NCBI RefSeq assembly: GCF_000164135.1
Contig: NZ_GG770554.1
Span: 1,205,558-1,255,670, forward strand
Source: Mycobacterium parascrofulaceum ATCC BAA-614
Lineage (GTDB): Bacteria; Actinomycetota; Actinomycetes; Mycobacteriales; Mycobacteriaceae
DNA: 50,113 nt
Direction of reading: 5' to 3'
The position numbers and the translations under genes were made by a program. Below, piece by piece: positions 24,837 to 34,293 of this stretch. Each line of letters opens with the position of its first letter. Position 1 is the stretch's first letter. Under the pieces are notes generated by a model. That model was not told where the DNA came from, made no database searches, and saw only the letters and a program-made list of their open reading frames with translations.

Positions 24837-26072
24837 CTAGAACCAGTGCGCGATCAGCCGGTTGACCTCGATGTAGAGCGGGATCCCGATGGTGACGTTG
24901 TAGGAGAACGTCAGACCCAACGACGCCGCCAACGGCAGGGTGGGGCTGGCTTCGGGGATCGCCAACCGCTGGACCGCGGGGACGGCGATGTAGGACGCCG
25001 CACCGCACAGCACCGCGAACAACACGTAGGTCCCCGGCTTGAAATCGGCGTGGGTCATCGTGGAGTAGATGTGGGCGACCAGGATGCCAAGGGGTGCAAA
25101 GATATTCGGCGCAAGCAGGCCGAAGAAGATGAAACCGGGGCCGGCCGTCCGCAGGTCCTTCAGCTTCCGTGAGGCCGTCATGCCCATCTCGAGCAGGAAC
25201 AGACAGAGCACACCCTGAAACGCCAGGACGAAGAACTTGTCGTCGTCGGCGACCACCTTCTGCCCCTGCAGCCCACTGACCAGGCCGATGATGATGCCGC
25301 CCATGAGCAGGACGAGCCCCGGGTTCAGGAAGACCTCTTGGAACAGCTCCCGCGAGAAGATCGGCACCCTCTTGCCGGCCGTGTGGGGCGGGGTCTCGTC
25401 GGGTTCCCAGTCGGGGTGGTCGAGCTTTTCCAGGGAGAGTTCGAGCTCCTGCTCTATGCCGCGCTCGGTCTCGGCCTCGAGGCTGCCGCCGTGCGGCGGC
25501 TTGGCCGCCGAACCGGGCCCGACCGACACCTTGACCGGCGCGATGTAGCCGGGCTCGTCGGCCATATTCCCGGCCGCATCCATCCCGCGATGGCGCAGGC
25601 GCGCCACGAAATACAGCGCCACCAGGCAACCGGGAATCTCCATCACGGCCAACATGACCGGCATGTAGGCGTTGAACGCCATGCCGATGGCGGTCAGGAC
25701 GGCGACGCAGGTGGCGAACGTTCCCGCCGAGTCCGATCCGTAGTACCCCGCGACCGTCGCGCGGTCGATTCGTCGAAGGGAGGTCAGCCAATTCAGCAAC
25801 AGGTAGGCGAGCCCGCCGATCAGGAAGTTCAGCACGAAGCCCAGCACCATGAAGCCCACGATCGCGCCGACGCTGCCCGCGCTGACCTTCGCGAGTTCTT
25901 CGCCGCCGTGCCAGCCGATGGCCAGCAGCAGGTACATGGTCAAGCCCTGATAAATCACGTAGGGAAATTCGAACCGCACCTTCAGGATCGGAATCAGGAA
26001 TCCGAAGTAGAAGAAGAGCAGGAGCGGCTTGAACAGGTTGTGGGTGAAGTTTTGCCAAAACTCTTGCAGCAT
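24837..26072 (-). CDS. SbtA-like sodium-dependent bicarbonate transporter family protein
   Basis: This 411-residue polytopic membrane protein (Rv2387-like) has about ten hydrophobic segments in two halves separated by a charged loop (residues ~180-235, rich in Glu/Asp). The second half starts FLNPGLVLLMGGIIIGLVSG. Segments GYYGSDSAGTFATCVAVL and PEASPTLPLAASLGLTFSYNVTIGIPLY are conserved in the DUF897/SbtA family, which imports bicarbonate with sodium in cyanobacteria. Substrate in mycobacteria is unproven. ATG 26072 is chosen over 26159: GGGAGG lies about 7 bases upstream and MLQEFWQNF begins the first helix. It converges with hemW. Confidence 0.82.
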   Translation of the reverse strand: MLQEFWQNFTHNLFKPLLLFFYFGFLIPILKVRFEFPYVIYQGLTMYLLLAIGWHGGEELAKVSAGSVGAIVGFMVLGFVLNFLIGGLAYLLLNWLTSLRRIDRATVAGYYGSDSAGTFATCVAVLTAIGMAFNAYMPVMLAVMEIPGCLVALYFVARLRHRGMDAAGNMADEPGYIAPVKVSVGPGSAAKPPHGGSLEAETERGIEQELELSLEKLDHPDWEPDETPPHTAGKRVPIFSRELFQEVFLNPGLVLLMGGIIIGLVSGLQGQKVVADDDKFFVLAFQGVLCLFLLEMGMTASRKLKDLRTAGPGFIFFGLLAPNIFAPLGILVAHIYSTMTHADFKPGTYVLFAVLCGAASYIAVPAVQRLAIPEASPTLPLAASLGLTFSYNVTIGIPLYIEVNRLIAHWF

Positions 26073-26364
26073 TCGATGCCTCCCTCGATGAGTGCGGTGA
26101 TCTGGGAAAAAGCACCGTCCGCAAGCGGAGCCACCACGAACATCCCGACGACCGTGCAAAACCTATCCCCGCGGGTCTCAAATCGCCACTCGAATGCAAA
26201 GCGGGAAGTACAGGCGTGTCGGGCCGAGCCGGGCGGCCCGGGGCGCGATAAAGTCGCTGGTCAGGAGGGTGCGGTCGGTGGCTCTCAGTGGGCGCGGCGC
26301 CGGAACGGCGGGCGTGGGTTTGGTGTGAAAGTGCTGTGGATTTGCTGTGGGGTCGACAGCGAAA

Positions 26365-26577
26365 TTAGCGCGCCGAGGAAATGAGCGAGGGCCTGACCCC
26401 GGTGCCCTTCTTGCGATGGGTCACCGACAGCCACGCCATTGGCGAGTAATGGGTGGTGATTTCCTCGAAACCGTCGACGCGCGAGACCGTGAGGACACCC
26501 GTTTCCTGATTGATTTCGAGCCCGTCGCTGTCGCCGCCCTGGACCTCTTCGCCGTTCGCAAGCCGGATCACGAACAT
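26365..26577 (-). CDS. conserved hypothetical 70-residue protein
   Basis: The start at 26577 has a strong ribosome-binding site (GGGAGGA, 5-6 bases upstream), which decides against the longer frame from 26655. The product reads MFVIRLANGEEVQGGDSDGL onward. It is a short soluble protein predicted to be beta-strand-rich (alternating FVIRLANGEEV, GVLTVSRV, EEITTHYSPMAWLSVTHR) with a basic tail, and it has no Cys and no signal peptide. I do not recognise a named family. It lies in the gap between the SbtA-like gene and mbtI, reading away from mbtI. Codon composition matches real genes of the window. Confidence 0.7.
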   Translation of the reverse strand: MFVIRLANGEEVQGGDSDGLEINQETGVLTVSRVDGFEEITTHYSPMAWLSVTHRKKGTGVRPSLISSAR

Positions 26578-26948
26578 GGTGTTCCTCCCGAATGGTTGGC
26601 GGTAGGTGACGATCGGGCGCGCAACCAACATTTCCGCCGGCGAGCGGGTTCGCACGGTTAGACCGTGATTTTAGGAGCAATCGCGTTGCCCCGGCCGTTC
26701 GCTGTGCGGCCAGCGAGTAAACGATTGGGAAACGTTTGGTGTCCCGATGTGCGCAGCCGGGGCCCGGCATCCGGCCGCGGCTGGCCCCGAACACGCGGCC
26801 GAGCTGGGGAAACGCTGGGTCGACCGGGGTGCCGCCGGTTCGGCTGGTGGTGCACCCCACGGGTGGCCGGCGCTTGAACTTCCGGCGGAGTGCGGCCGGG
26901 ACGACACGGCCCGGCGGCGCGCGGCGGGGAGCGGTTGCGCACCCGTAG
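26578..26948. other. non-coding stretch between the 70-residue gene and the mbtI iron box
   Basis: About 370 bases without a convincing gene. Short open frames exist on both strands but are arginine/proline-rich shadows without ribosome-binding sites. The first ~80 bases should hold the promoter of the 70-residue gene; the rest is GC-rich with no repeat or RNA fold that I can name. Confidence 0.5.
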
Positions 26949-28326
<1,378 letters not shown>

Positions 28327-28360
28327 GCCGCACCCGGCTCCGCGGCCGGCACCGGCGGCA

Positions 28361-28378
28361 TAGGGACCTTTGGCCCTA
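28361..28378. promoter_or_regulatory. DosR-like palindrome upstream of the DesA1 paralogue
   Basis: TAGGGACCTTTGGCCCTA has TAGGG/CCCTA arms and matches the core of the DosR (DevR) box, GGGACTWWAGTCCC, at 11 of 14 positions. It lies 93 bases before the GTG at 28471. A second DosR-like box lies before the Tgs1-like gene in the same block. Binding is inferred. Confidence 0.45.
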
Positions 28379-28396
28379 GTTGGCCGAGTTTCGCGC

Positions 28397-28424
28397 GTGT
28401 CATCTTTATGTAACCGGATGACAC
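28397..28424. promoter_or_regulatory. inverted repeat operator candidate before the DesA1 paralogue
   Basis: GTGTCAT at 28397-28403 and ATGACAC at 28418-28424 form perfect 7-base arms with a 14-base spacer, 47 bases before the start codon. The size suits a dimeric repressor such as a TetR-family protein. M. tuberculosis desA1 is controlled by such a repressor (MadR); whether this site belongs to it cannot be judged without its motif. Confidence 0.45.
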
Positions 28425-28470
28425 AGATACATTGCGCGTGACTTAACGGCACACATAACTGGAGGGCTTT

Positions 28471-29487
28471 GTGTCCAAGGACCTGACTAACCTGCAGCTA
28501 CTTCAGGAGCTCGAGCCTGTGGTGGAGGACCTGCTCAACCGCCACCTGTGGATGTTCAAGGAGTGGAACCCGCACGACTACGTTCCGTGGTCGGACGGCA
28601 GGAACTTCTACGCGCTCGACGGCCAGGAGTGGGAGCCCGGGCAGGGCCGACTGCCCGACGTAGCGCAGGTGGCGATGGTGCAGAACCTGCTGACCGAGGA
28701 CAATCTGCCGTCGTATCACCGCGAGATCGCGATGAACTTCACCATGGACGGGCCGTGGGGGCAGTGGGTCAACAGGTGGACCGCCGAGGAGGCCAGGCAC
28801 AGCACGGCGCTGCGCGACTACCTGGTGGTCACCCGCGCCGTCGACCCGGTGGCGCTCGAGAAACTCCGCCTCGAGCAAATGACCCGCGGCTTCAGCCCGG
28901 GCCAGAATCAGCAAGGGGACATGTTTGCCGAGAGCCTGTTCGACTCGGTCATGTACGTGTCGTTCCAGGAGCTGGCCACCCGGGTCTCCCATCGCAATAC
29001 CGGCAAGGCCTCCCAAGACCCCATCGCGGAGCGGCTGATGGCCAGGGTGTCGCACGACGAGAACCTGCACATGATCTTCTACCGGGACGTCAGCGCGGCG
29101 GGCCTGGACATCGCCCCGAATCAGGCGATGAGGTCGGTGCACCGAATCCTGCGCAACTTCAAGATGCCCGGGTTCACGGTGCCCGAGTTCCGGCGGAAGG
29201 CGGTGATCATCGCCGTCGGCGGCGTGTACGACCCGCGCATCCATCTCGACGAGGTGGTGATGCCGGTGCTCAGGAAGTGGCGCATCTTCGAACGCGAGGA
29301 CTTCACCGGTGACGCCGCGCGAATGCGCGACGATCTCGCCGTGCTGGTCAAGGAACTCGAACAGGCTTCCGACAAATTCGAGGAATCCAAGCAGCGTTAT
29401 CTCGAGCGAGAGGCGCGCAAGACCGAAAGAATCACGGCCAGCAAAGTTCTGAGGACGGAAGGGACGCTCACCCTGAGCGGGCACTGA
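28471..29487 (+). CDS. DesA1-like acyl-[ACP] desaturase paralogue
   Basis: The 338-residue protein closely resembles mycobacterial DesA1 (Rv0824c, also 338 residues): LQLLQELEPVVEDLLNRHL, HDYVPWSDGRNFYALDGQ, AQVAMVQNLLTEDNLPSYH. The diiron ligands E-x-x-H appear in WTAEEARHSTALRDYL (~105-120) and MARVSHDENLHMIFYRD (~190-205). Soluble stearoyl-ACP-type desaturases insert a double bond into acyl-ACP using a ferredoxin; DesA1 acts in mycolic acid synthesis. GTG 28471 has GGAGGG four bases upstream. Placement directly after mbtI is unusual, since desA1 lies elsewhere in M. tuberculosis, so this is probably a second copy. Its acyl substrate is unknown. Confidence 0.85.
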   Translation: MSKDLTNLQLLQELEPVVEDLLNRHLWMFKEWNPHDYVPWSDGRNFYALDGQEWEPGQGRLPDVAQVAMVQNLLTEDNLPSYHREIAMNFTMDGPWGQWVNRWTAEEARHSTALRDYLVVTRAVDPVALEKLRLEQMTRGFSPGQNQQGDMFAESLFDSVMYVSFQELATRVSHRNTGKASQDPIAERLMARVSHDENLHMIFYRDVSAAGLDIAPNQAMRSVHRILRNFKMPGFTVPEFRRKAVIIAVGGVYDPRIHLDEVVMPVLRKWRIFEREDFTGDAARMRDDLAVLVKELEQASDKFEESKQRYLEREARKTERITASKVLRTEGTLTLSGH

Positions 29488-29516
29488 TTCCGTCGAGACC
29501 CAGCTGAGCGCGCACC

Positions 29517-29551
29517 GCCGGCCCGAGCGGAGTTGAGCTCCGGGGGCCGGC
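29517..29551 (+). terminator. hairpin terminator after the DesA1 paralogue
   Basis: GCCGGCCC (29517-29524) pairs perfectly with GGGCCGGC (29544-29551), and the loop contains a further GAGC/GCTC pairing. It lies 30 bases after the desaturase stop. There is no T-tract, as in many mycobacterial terminators. Confidence 0.55.
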
Positions 29552-29641
29552 TGGTGTATGCCAGCGAATATCGGCCATTCTCATGTTTTTTCGGAGGGTC
29601 GCGCTTAGCATTCGTCCCATCCTCGACGGATGGAGTGGTCG

Positions 29642-29761
29642 GTGTCCGGTGTCAAATCCAAAGTGGTCCTTGCGCTGATGCTCGCGCTTTCGTTGACCCC
29701 GATGTCGGCGTGCGTCGCGCCGGTGACGGTCGACTGCACCCCGTACACGTGCACCGGCTAG
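29642..29761 (+). CDS. 39-residue secreted or lipoprotein-like peptide
   Basis: GTG at 29642 has TGGAG six bases upstream. An in-frame ATG at 29630 would add four residues. The peptide reads MSGVKSKVVLALMLALSLTP, then MSACVAPVTVDCTPYTCTG and a TAG stop. It has a short basic N-terminus, one hydrophobic signal-like segment and a lipobox-like MSAC, then a 16-residue tail with two more Cys. Its mature part would be a tiny anchored or secreted peptide. It is too short for homology judgement; support is the signal-peptide composition and ribosome-binding site. Confidence 0.5.
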   Translation: MSGVKSKVVLALMLALSLTPMSACVAPVTVDCTPYTCTG

Positions 29762-29792
29762 CGCCGTCAGGACCTGACCTAACGAACGCCGT

Positions 29793-30719
29793 TCAGGTCG
29801 ATGGGCTGGACTCGAGGTAGTCGGCCAGGATGCGGCTGACGAGTGATTCGATGTTCGACTCGATCGAGGATGCGAGCGTGGCGGTGACCGTCGCGACGGC
29901 CTGCGTGCGGAAGCGCACCAGCATGGTGATCAGCTCGGCGATCTCGGCGTCCGCCGGCAGCGGCTCGCCCGGCTTGATGCGGTCCAGCACGTGCTCGGCT
30001 CCGGCGCGCACCAGCATGTCGCTGATCTTGTCGATTTCGGGCACGATCTGCTCGTGCAGGTCGATCAGCTTCTCCAATTTGACGCCGTAGCCGCGGATTT
30101 CGTTGAAGGCTTCGATCAGCTTGGGGCGGGTAACGGTCGTCCGCTCCCCATCGACCCGGATGACCTGCAGCCGCACCAGTCGCTCGAAGGCGTCCGGGTC
30201 GTCCACGAGTCGCCGGGCGTCGGCCAGCGGCATGGTCTCCGGTTTTTCGGTCGTCCACGTGCCCACGATGGCCGTCTCGAGGCCCAACACGTCGCCCAGG
30301 TTTTTGCCCTCCTCCCAGGCGCTGAGCATTTCGCGCACGTGCGCGATGTTGTATCCGCGGTCGAGCATCGAGGTGATCAGCCGCAGGCGGGTCAGGTGGG
30401 TGTCGTTGAACAGCGCGATGCGGCCGACGCGCAACGGCGGGGGTAGCAGGCCGCGGTCGCGGTAGACCCGGATGTTGCGGGTGGTGGTGCCGGCCAGCCG
30501 GGCCAAATCGTCGATCCGGTACTCGCCGGATGCGGGTACGCCGTGCGGGTGACGCACCGCCGCGTCGAAAAGCTGCGAGACGGCCGTCTCGATCAGTTGG
30601 CGGTATTCCCTCGATTGGCGCCGAACGCGTTTGGGTGCGCGCCGCACGTTGTGCAGCACGCCGGCGATCGTGCCCGGTTCGGGTCGCGACGCACGGTTGA
30701 GCGGGCGGTCGGGTGCCAC
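29793..30719 (-). CDS. MerR-family transcriptional regulator
   Basis: This 308-residue protein has a MerR winged helix at residues ~68-135: YRIDDLARLAGTTTRNIRVYRDRGLLPPP, then FNDTHLTRLRLITSMLDRGYNIAHVREML. A long (170-residue) C-terminal effector or dimerisation region without a metal-binding Cys cluster follows, so a metal sensor is unlikely. The N-terminal ~65 residues are basic and precede the DNA-binding domain, which is longer than usual. The GTG at 30719 is 3 bases downstream of the monooxygenase stop on the same strand. It is probably the last gene of the SDR-diiron-monooxygenase operon and its local regulator. Confidence 0.83.
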   Translation of the reverse strand: MAPDRPLNRASRPEPGTIAGVLHNVRRAPKRVRRQSREYRQLIETAVSQLFDAAVRHPHGVPASGEYRIDDLARLAGTTTRNIRVYRDRGLLPPPLRVGRIALFNDTHLTRLRLITSMLDRGYNIAHVREMLSAWEEGKNLGDVLGLETAIVGTWTTEKPETMPLADARRLVDDPDAFERLVRLQVIRVDGERTTVTRPKLIEAFNEIRGYGVKLEKLIDLHEQIVPEIDKISDMLVRAGAEHVLDRIKPGEPLPADAEIAELITMLVRFRTQAVATVTATLASSIESNIESLVSRILADYLESSPST

Positions 30720-30722
30720 GTG

Positions 30723-32219
30723 TCAGCCCGACGAGGCGGCATACACCCGGGCGCCGCGCGCCACGGCTTGGTAATCCTCGTAGCGGAAATCCCTCATCTG
30801 GCGAAGATACTGCGTCGCGAAACCGGGGTACATCGACCCGTTGTATCCGTCCTTGGTGAGGTACCAGCTGCGGCAGCCGGACATCCACGTCGTCCTGGTG
30901 AGGCGGCGCTGCAGGTCGGCGTTGTGCCGGCGCTGCGCCTCTTCGCGCACGTCGAGGTAGCGCAGGTCGTCGTCGAGGATGGCTCTGATGCCGCGCACCG
31001 CGTATTCCAGTTGACCTTCGATGTAGACCAGCAGCGAGTTGTGACCCGGTCCGGAGTTGGGCCCGGTCATGACGAATAGGTTCGGATAGCCGTGCACGTT
31101 GATGCTCTTGTAAGCCTGTGCGCCGCCGGCCCATTCGTCGGACAGCGACCGGCCGTCGAGCCCGGTGACCGCAAAGGGCGGTCCGGTCAGGTGCACGTCG
31201 TAGCCGGTGGCGAAGACGATGCAGTCGAAATGGTGCTCGATGCCGTCGCTGGTGCGGATTCCGGCCGGGCTGAGGGTGGCGATTGGCCAGTCGATGAGCT
31301 TGCAGTTGTCGCGCTGCAGGGCGGGGTAGTAGTCGCTGGAAACCAGCATGCGCTTGCATCCGGGCCGGAAGTCCGGCGTCAGCTGGCGCCGCAGCCACGG
31401 ATCCTTGACCCGGGCGCGCAGGTGCGCCCGTCCCAACCGCGCGACCAGCGATGTCAATGGCGTGTCCCACACCAGGGCCGTGGCACTGGCCTCGTGGCCC
31501 CAGAACAGGGCCTGCCGTGCAAGGTGTTGGGCGGCGGGCACTTTGGTGAACAGGTTTTGGACGGCCGGCGGGGTGGCGGCGTCCAGGCGCGGCAACACCC
31601 AGCACGGGGTACGCTGAAACACCTTGACGGATCCGGCCTGCTTCACCAGTTCGGGGACGATCTGGATCGCGCTGGCGCCGGTGCCGATGACCGCGACCCG
31701 CTTGCCCGCGAAGTCGTAGCCGTGGTCCCAGCGGGCGCTGTGGACCTTGTGTCCGCGATAGCTGTCCAGGCCGCGAATGTCGGGGAAGCTGACGTCGGAC
31801 AGCGGTCCGGAAGCCAGCACCACGGTGCGCGCGCGGAACCGCTTGCGGCGGTTGGTCGTTGCGGTCCATACCCCGTCGGCCTCGTCGAAGGTCAGGCCGC
31901 TGACCTCGTGGCCGAACCGGATGCGGCGGCGGATGTCGAACCTGGTCGCCATGTCTTCGAGGTGGCGGCAGATCTCCGGGGCGGGGGAGTAGGTGCGCGA
32001 CCAGGCGGGATTCTTGACGAACGAGTACGAATAGAGCAGCGAGGGGACGTCGCAGCTGGCGCCGGGATAGGTGGTGTCGCGCCACGTTCCGCCCACCCGG
32101 TCGCCGCGTTCCAGGATCACGATGTCGTCGACTCCGGAGTCGGCCAATCGGATGGCCGCCCCCAGCCCGGTGAAGCCGGCTCCGACGATGAGCACCGCAT
32201 GGGTGCGGTTGTCGGCCAC
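30723..32219 (-). CDS. Baeyer-Villiger-type flavin monooxygenase
   Basis: The 498-residue enzyme has the N-terminal FAD Rossmann motif LIVGAGFTGLGAAIRL, the NADPH motif VIGTGASAIQI (~185-196) and the late FATGYD motif. It carries the type I Baeyer-Villiger fingerprint F/Y-x-G-x3-H-x3-W-D as YRGHKVHSARWD (~160-171). This is the EthA/MymA type of enzyme, which oxygenates ketones, aldehydes or sulfides. GTG 32219 begins two bases after the diiron gene's stop, so they are co-transcribed. The C-terminal CRSWYLTKDGYNGSMYPGF is conserved in the family. The substrate is unknown; lipid or steroid ketones are possible. Confidence 0.9.
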   Translation of the reverse strand: MADNRTHAVLIVGAGFTGLGAAIRLADSGVDDIVILERGDRVGGTWRDTTYPGASCDVPSLLYSYSFVKNPAWSRTYSPAPEICRHLEDMATRFDIRRRIRFGHEVSGLTFDEADGVWTATTNRRKRFRARTVVLASGPLSDVSFPDIRGLDSYRGHKVHSARWDHGYDFAGKRVAVIGTGASAIQIVPELVKQAGSVKVFQRTPCWVLPRLDAATPPAVQNLFTKVPAAQHLARQALFWGHEASATALVWDTPLTSLVARLGRAHLRARVKDPWLRRQLTPDFRPGCKRMLVSSDYYPALQRDNCKLIDWPIATLSPAGIRTSDGIEHHFDCIVFATGYDVHLTGPPFAVTGLDGRSLSDEWAGGAQAYKSINVHGYPNLFVMTGPNSGPGHNSLLVYIEGQLEYAVRGIRAILDDDLRYLDVREEAQRRHNADLQRRLTRTTWMSGCRSWYLTKDGYNGSMYPGFATQYLRQMRDFRYEDYQAVARGARVYAASSG

Positions 32220-32221
32220 GG

Positions 32222-33142
32222 TCAGGCCGCCGGCTTGTACGTGAGTTCCCTGAACCAGCTCGGTACCGGTCGCAGCAGCGGTTTGGGGTAGCGATCCGAG
32301 AGCCACACCATCGAACTCGCCAGGATCTGGTAGGGATGCCTCGGGTTGACGACCATCGCGGCATGTCGCTTGAGGAGTTGGTAGGTGGGCACGCGCCAGG
32401 TGTGTTCGCCACGCTCGCCGAGCTGCTTGAAGCGCTTGACCGCGTTGTTCAGCCGCTCGGGCTCGAGGCCCATTTCGGCCATCTCGCCGTAGATGCGTTT
32501 GAGCAGCGGAACGTACATGAGCATGCCGATGATGAGGCCAGGGGATGCCGTGCGGCCGATCAGCTCGATGGCCATTCGGCGGGCTCGAGCGTGTCCGATC
32601 AGGTCGAGCACCTCGAAATCGACGGCGATGTGTCGGGATTCGTCGTTGTTGATCTTCTCGAAGACCTGGTGGCACACCGGGTCTTCCACGGTGTCGAGCA
32701 GGAACTTCAGCAGCGCGCCGTCGAGGGCCACCTCCAGCATCGGGATGACGGTGCCCAGCACCGACAGCGGCATGCTGTCGGCGAACGCGTCGAGCCACTC
32801 GATGGACAGCCGGATGTTGATGTTCGGCTCGGGCAGTTCCCCGTCGTCCAGCATGCCCCAGCGCTTCATCAGGGCCATCTCGGCGTTGGCGTGGCGCTGC
32901 TCCTCGGCGTGGAAATAGCGGTAGATCTCCGCCAGCGTCGGGTCGGGCGCCTTCTTGGCCAGCGCGGCGAACCCCCGTGCGCCCACGTTTTCGATCCAGC
33001 ACAGGTCGGCCATGAAGGCCTTGAGCTTGGGCCGGAATTCGGGCCGGATGGTGTCGGCGCCCGGCGCGTCCCAGTCGATGTCGGCGAGCGCCCACTGGCG
33101 ATCCTTGATCTTTGCGAGCATGGCTTCCATGTCGATGGCCAT
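32222..33142 (-). CDS. ferritin-like diiron protein (putative oxygenase/reductase)
   Basis: This 306-residue helical protein has two E-x-x-H elements typical of diiron carboxylate proteins: YRYFHAEEQRHANAEM (residues ~72-87) and FEKINNDESRHIAVDFEVLDL (~160-180). It also has supporting acidic residues in WIENVGARGF and LEVALDGALL. There is a hydrophobic helix near SPGLIIGMLMYVPLLKRIYG. I know relatives in mycobacteria only as reductase or metal-dependent hydrolase annotations, which are not experimentally supported. ATG 33142 has AAAGGAG upstream. It sits between an SDR and a Baeyer-Villiger monooxygenase, suggesting successive oxidations of one substrate. Exact activity is unknown. Confidence 0.72.
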   Translation of the reverse strand: MAIDMEAMLAKIKDRQWALADIDWDAPGADTIRPEFRPKLKAFMADLCWIENVGARGFAALAKKAPDPTLAEIYRYFHAEEQRHANAEMALMKRWGMLDDGELPEPNINIRLSIEWLDAFADSMPLSVLGTVIPMLEVALDGALLKFLLDTVEDPVCHQVFEKINNDESRHIAVDFEVLDLIGHARARRMAIELIGRTASPGLIIGMLMYVPLLKRIYGEMAEMGLEPERLNNAVKRFKQLGERGEHTWRVPTYQLLKRHAAMVVNPRHPYQILASSMVWLSDRYPKPLLRPVPSWFRELTYKPAA

Positions 33143-33166
33143 CGGGAGCTCCTTTGCGCTGGGTGA

Positions 33167-34009
33167 TCAGGGCAGGTTGATTCGGGATATCAGGCCGGCT
33201 GCGCGCGTATAGGCCTGCGGGGCCAGGCGTTTGACGGTCCAGCCGATCTTGGCGTCGAGTTGCGGCATGCAGTACAGCTCGCCGCGGTCGTGCGCGTCCA
33301 GGCAGATCCGCGCGACTTTATCGGGCGAAAACCCGGTCCAGCGCATCAATCGGTTGGCCAGCTGGCTGGATTCCTCGCTGATGCGCCCGGACTCGACGAT
33401 GTTGGTCTTGACGAAGGTCGGGCACAACACGGTGACGCTTACCCCGGTGCCGGCCAATTCGGCGGCGAGGGTTTCCGAAAGCGACAACACGCCCGCCTTG
33501 CTGACGTTGTAGGCGGCCATGCCCGGGGCCGCGCCGAACGCGGCCGCCGACGCGACGTTGATGATGCCACGGGGAGACGGACCGGCCTCCCGCAGGATCG
33601 GAGTGAACACGTGGCAGCCGTGGATCGACCCCCACAGGTTGATGCCCAGCGTCCACACCCAGTCGTCCAGCGGCGCATCGCCGATGGCCGCGCCGCCGGC
33701 CCCGACGCCGGCGTTGTTGATGATTAGTGTGGGCGGCCCGGAAAACCAGGCCTGAGACTGCTCGGCGAGCGCCCGGACCTCCTCGAACTTTGAGACATCG
33801 CAACGGATTGCGGTGGCCTTGCCGCCGCGCTCGATGATCGAGCCGGCCATCCTGCGGGCGGCCGCCTCGTCGACGTCGCTGCAGACGAGCGCCCCGCCGC
33901 GGCGGGCGAGCTCGATGGCGAAGGCCGCGCCGATGCCGCTTCCGGCGCCGGTCACGACGGCCGATGCGTCGTGGCTGACCTTCGCTCTGCCGAGCAGTCT
34001 GTCCAGCAT
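33167..34009 (-). CDS. short-chain dehydrogenase/reductase
   Basis: The 280-residue SDR shows the cofactor motif TGAGSGIGAAFA (residues ~20-31), D60-type CDVDE, the NNAG motif (~97), the Ser in INVASAAAFG (~152) and the catalytic YxxxK as AAYNVSKAG (~165-173). The C-terminal extension (DAKIGWTVKRLAPQAYTRAAGLI) is typical of classical SDRs that act on lipid or sterol-like alcohols near monooxygenases. It would be the first gene of a minus-strand operon with the diiron protein, monooxygenase and MerR genes. AGGAGG lies 11 bases before the ATG, a longer spacing than usual. Substrate unknown. Confidence 0.88.
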   Translation of the reverse strand: MLDRLLGRAKVSHDASAVVTGAGSGIGAAFAIELARRGGALVCSDVDEAAARRMAGSIIERGGKATAIRCDVSKFEEVRALAEQSQAWFSGPPTLIINNAGVGAGGAAIGDAPLDDWVWTLGINLWGSIHGCHVFTPILREAGPSPRGIINVASAAAFGAAPGMAAYNVSKAGVLSLSETLAAELAGTGVSVTVLCPTFVKTNIVESGRISEESSQLANRLMRWTGFSPDKVARICLDAHDRGELYCMPQLDAKIGWTVKRLAPQAYTRAAGLISRINLP

Positions 34010-34191
34010 CGCTCAGTGCACCTCCTGGGCTGTGTCGGCCAACATGCTTATGACCCAGGCAATGTGGCGTGATGGCCAACGCCCCTGTGTTCGCGCGGGG
34101 GCGTGCGAGACCGCGGGGAGTGAGCAGTCGCCGCCGGCGTGCCGCGGGACCGCAACGACCCAGTGGCCGGAACGGCGTCCACCATGCCAGG

Positions 34192-34222
34192 TAGTCAATA
34201 ACAAATGGTGACATTAGTCAAT
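34192..34222. promoter_or_regulatory. operator/promoter candidate upstream of the SDR operon
   Basis: An AT-rich island in the 284-base gap contains two direct copies of TAGTCAAT (34192-34199, 34215-34222) that read TTGACT, a -35-like hexamer, on the minus strand. It also contains the palindrome TGAC-ATTA-GTCA at 34209-34220. It lies ~185-210 bases before the SDR start. Regulation by the cassette's MerR protein is possible but unproven. Confidence 0.4.
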
Positions 34223-34293
34223 GGCACAGTTGAGCCCGTTCATCGCGTCCGCGCGACGGGATTCCGTCGTCGCGCGCCAATTCGCTTACCTGT

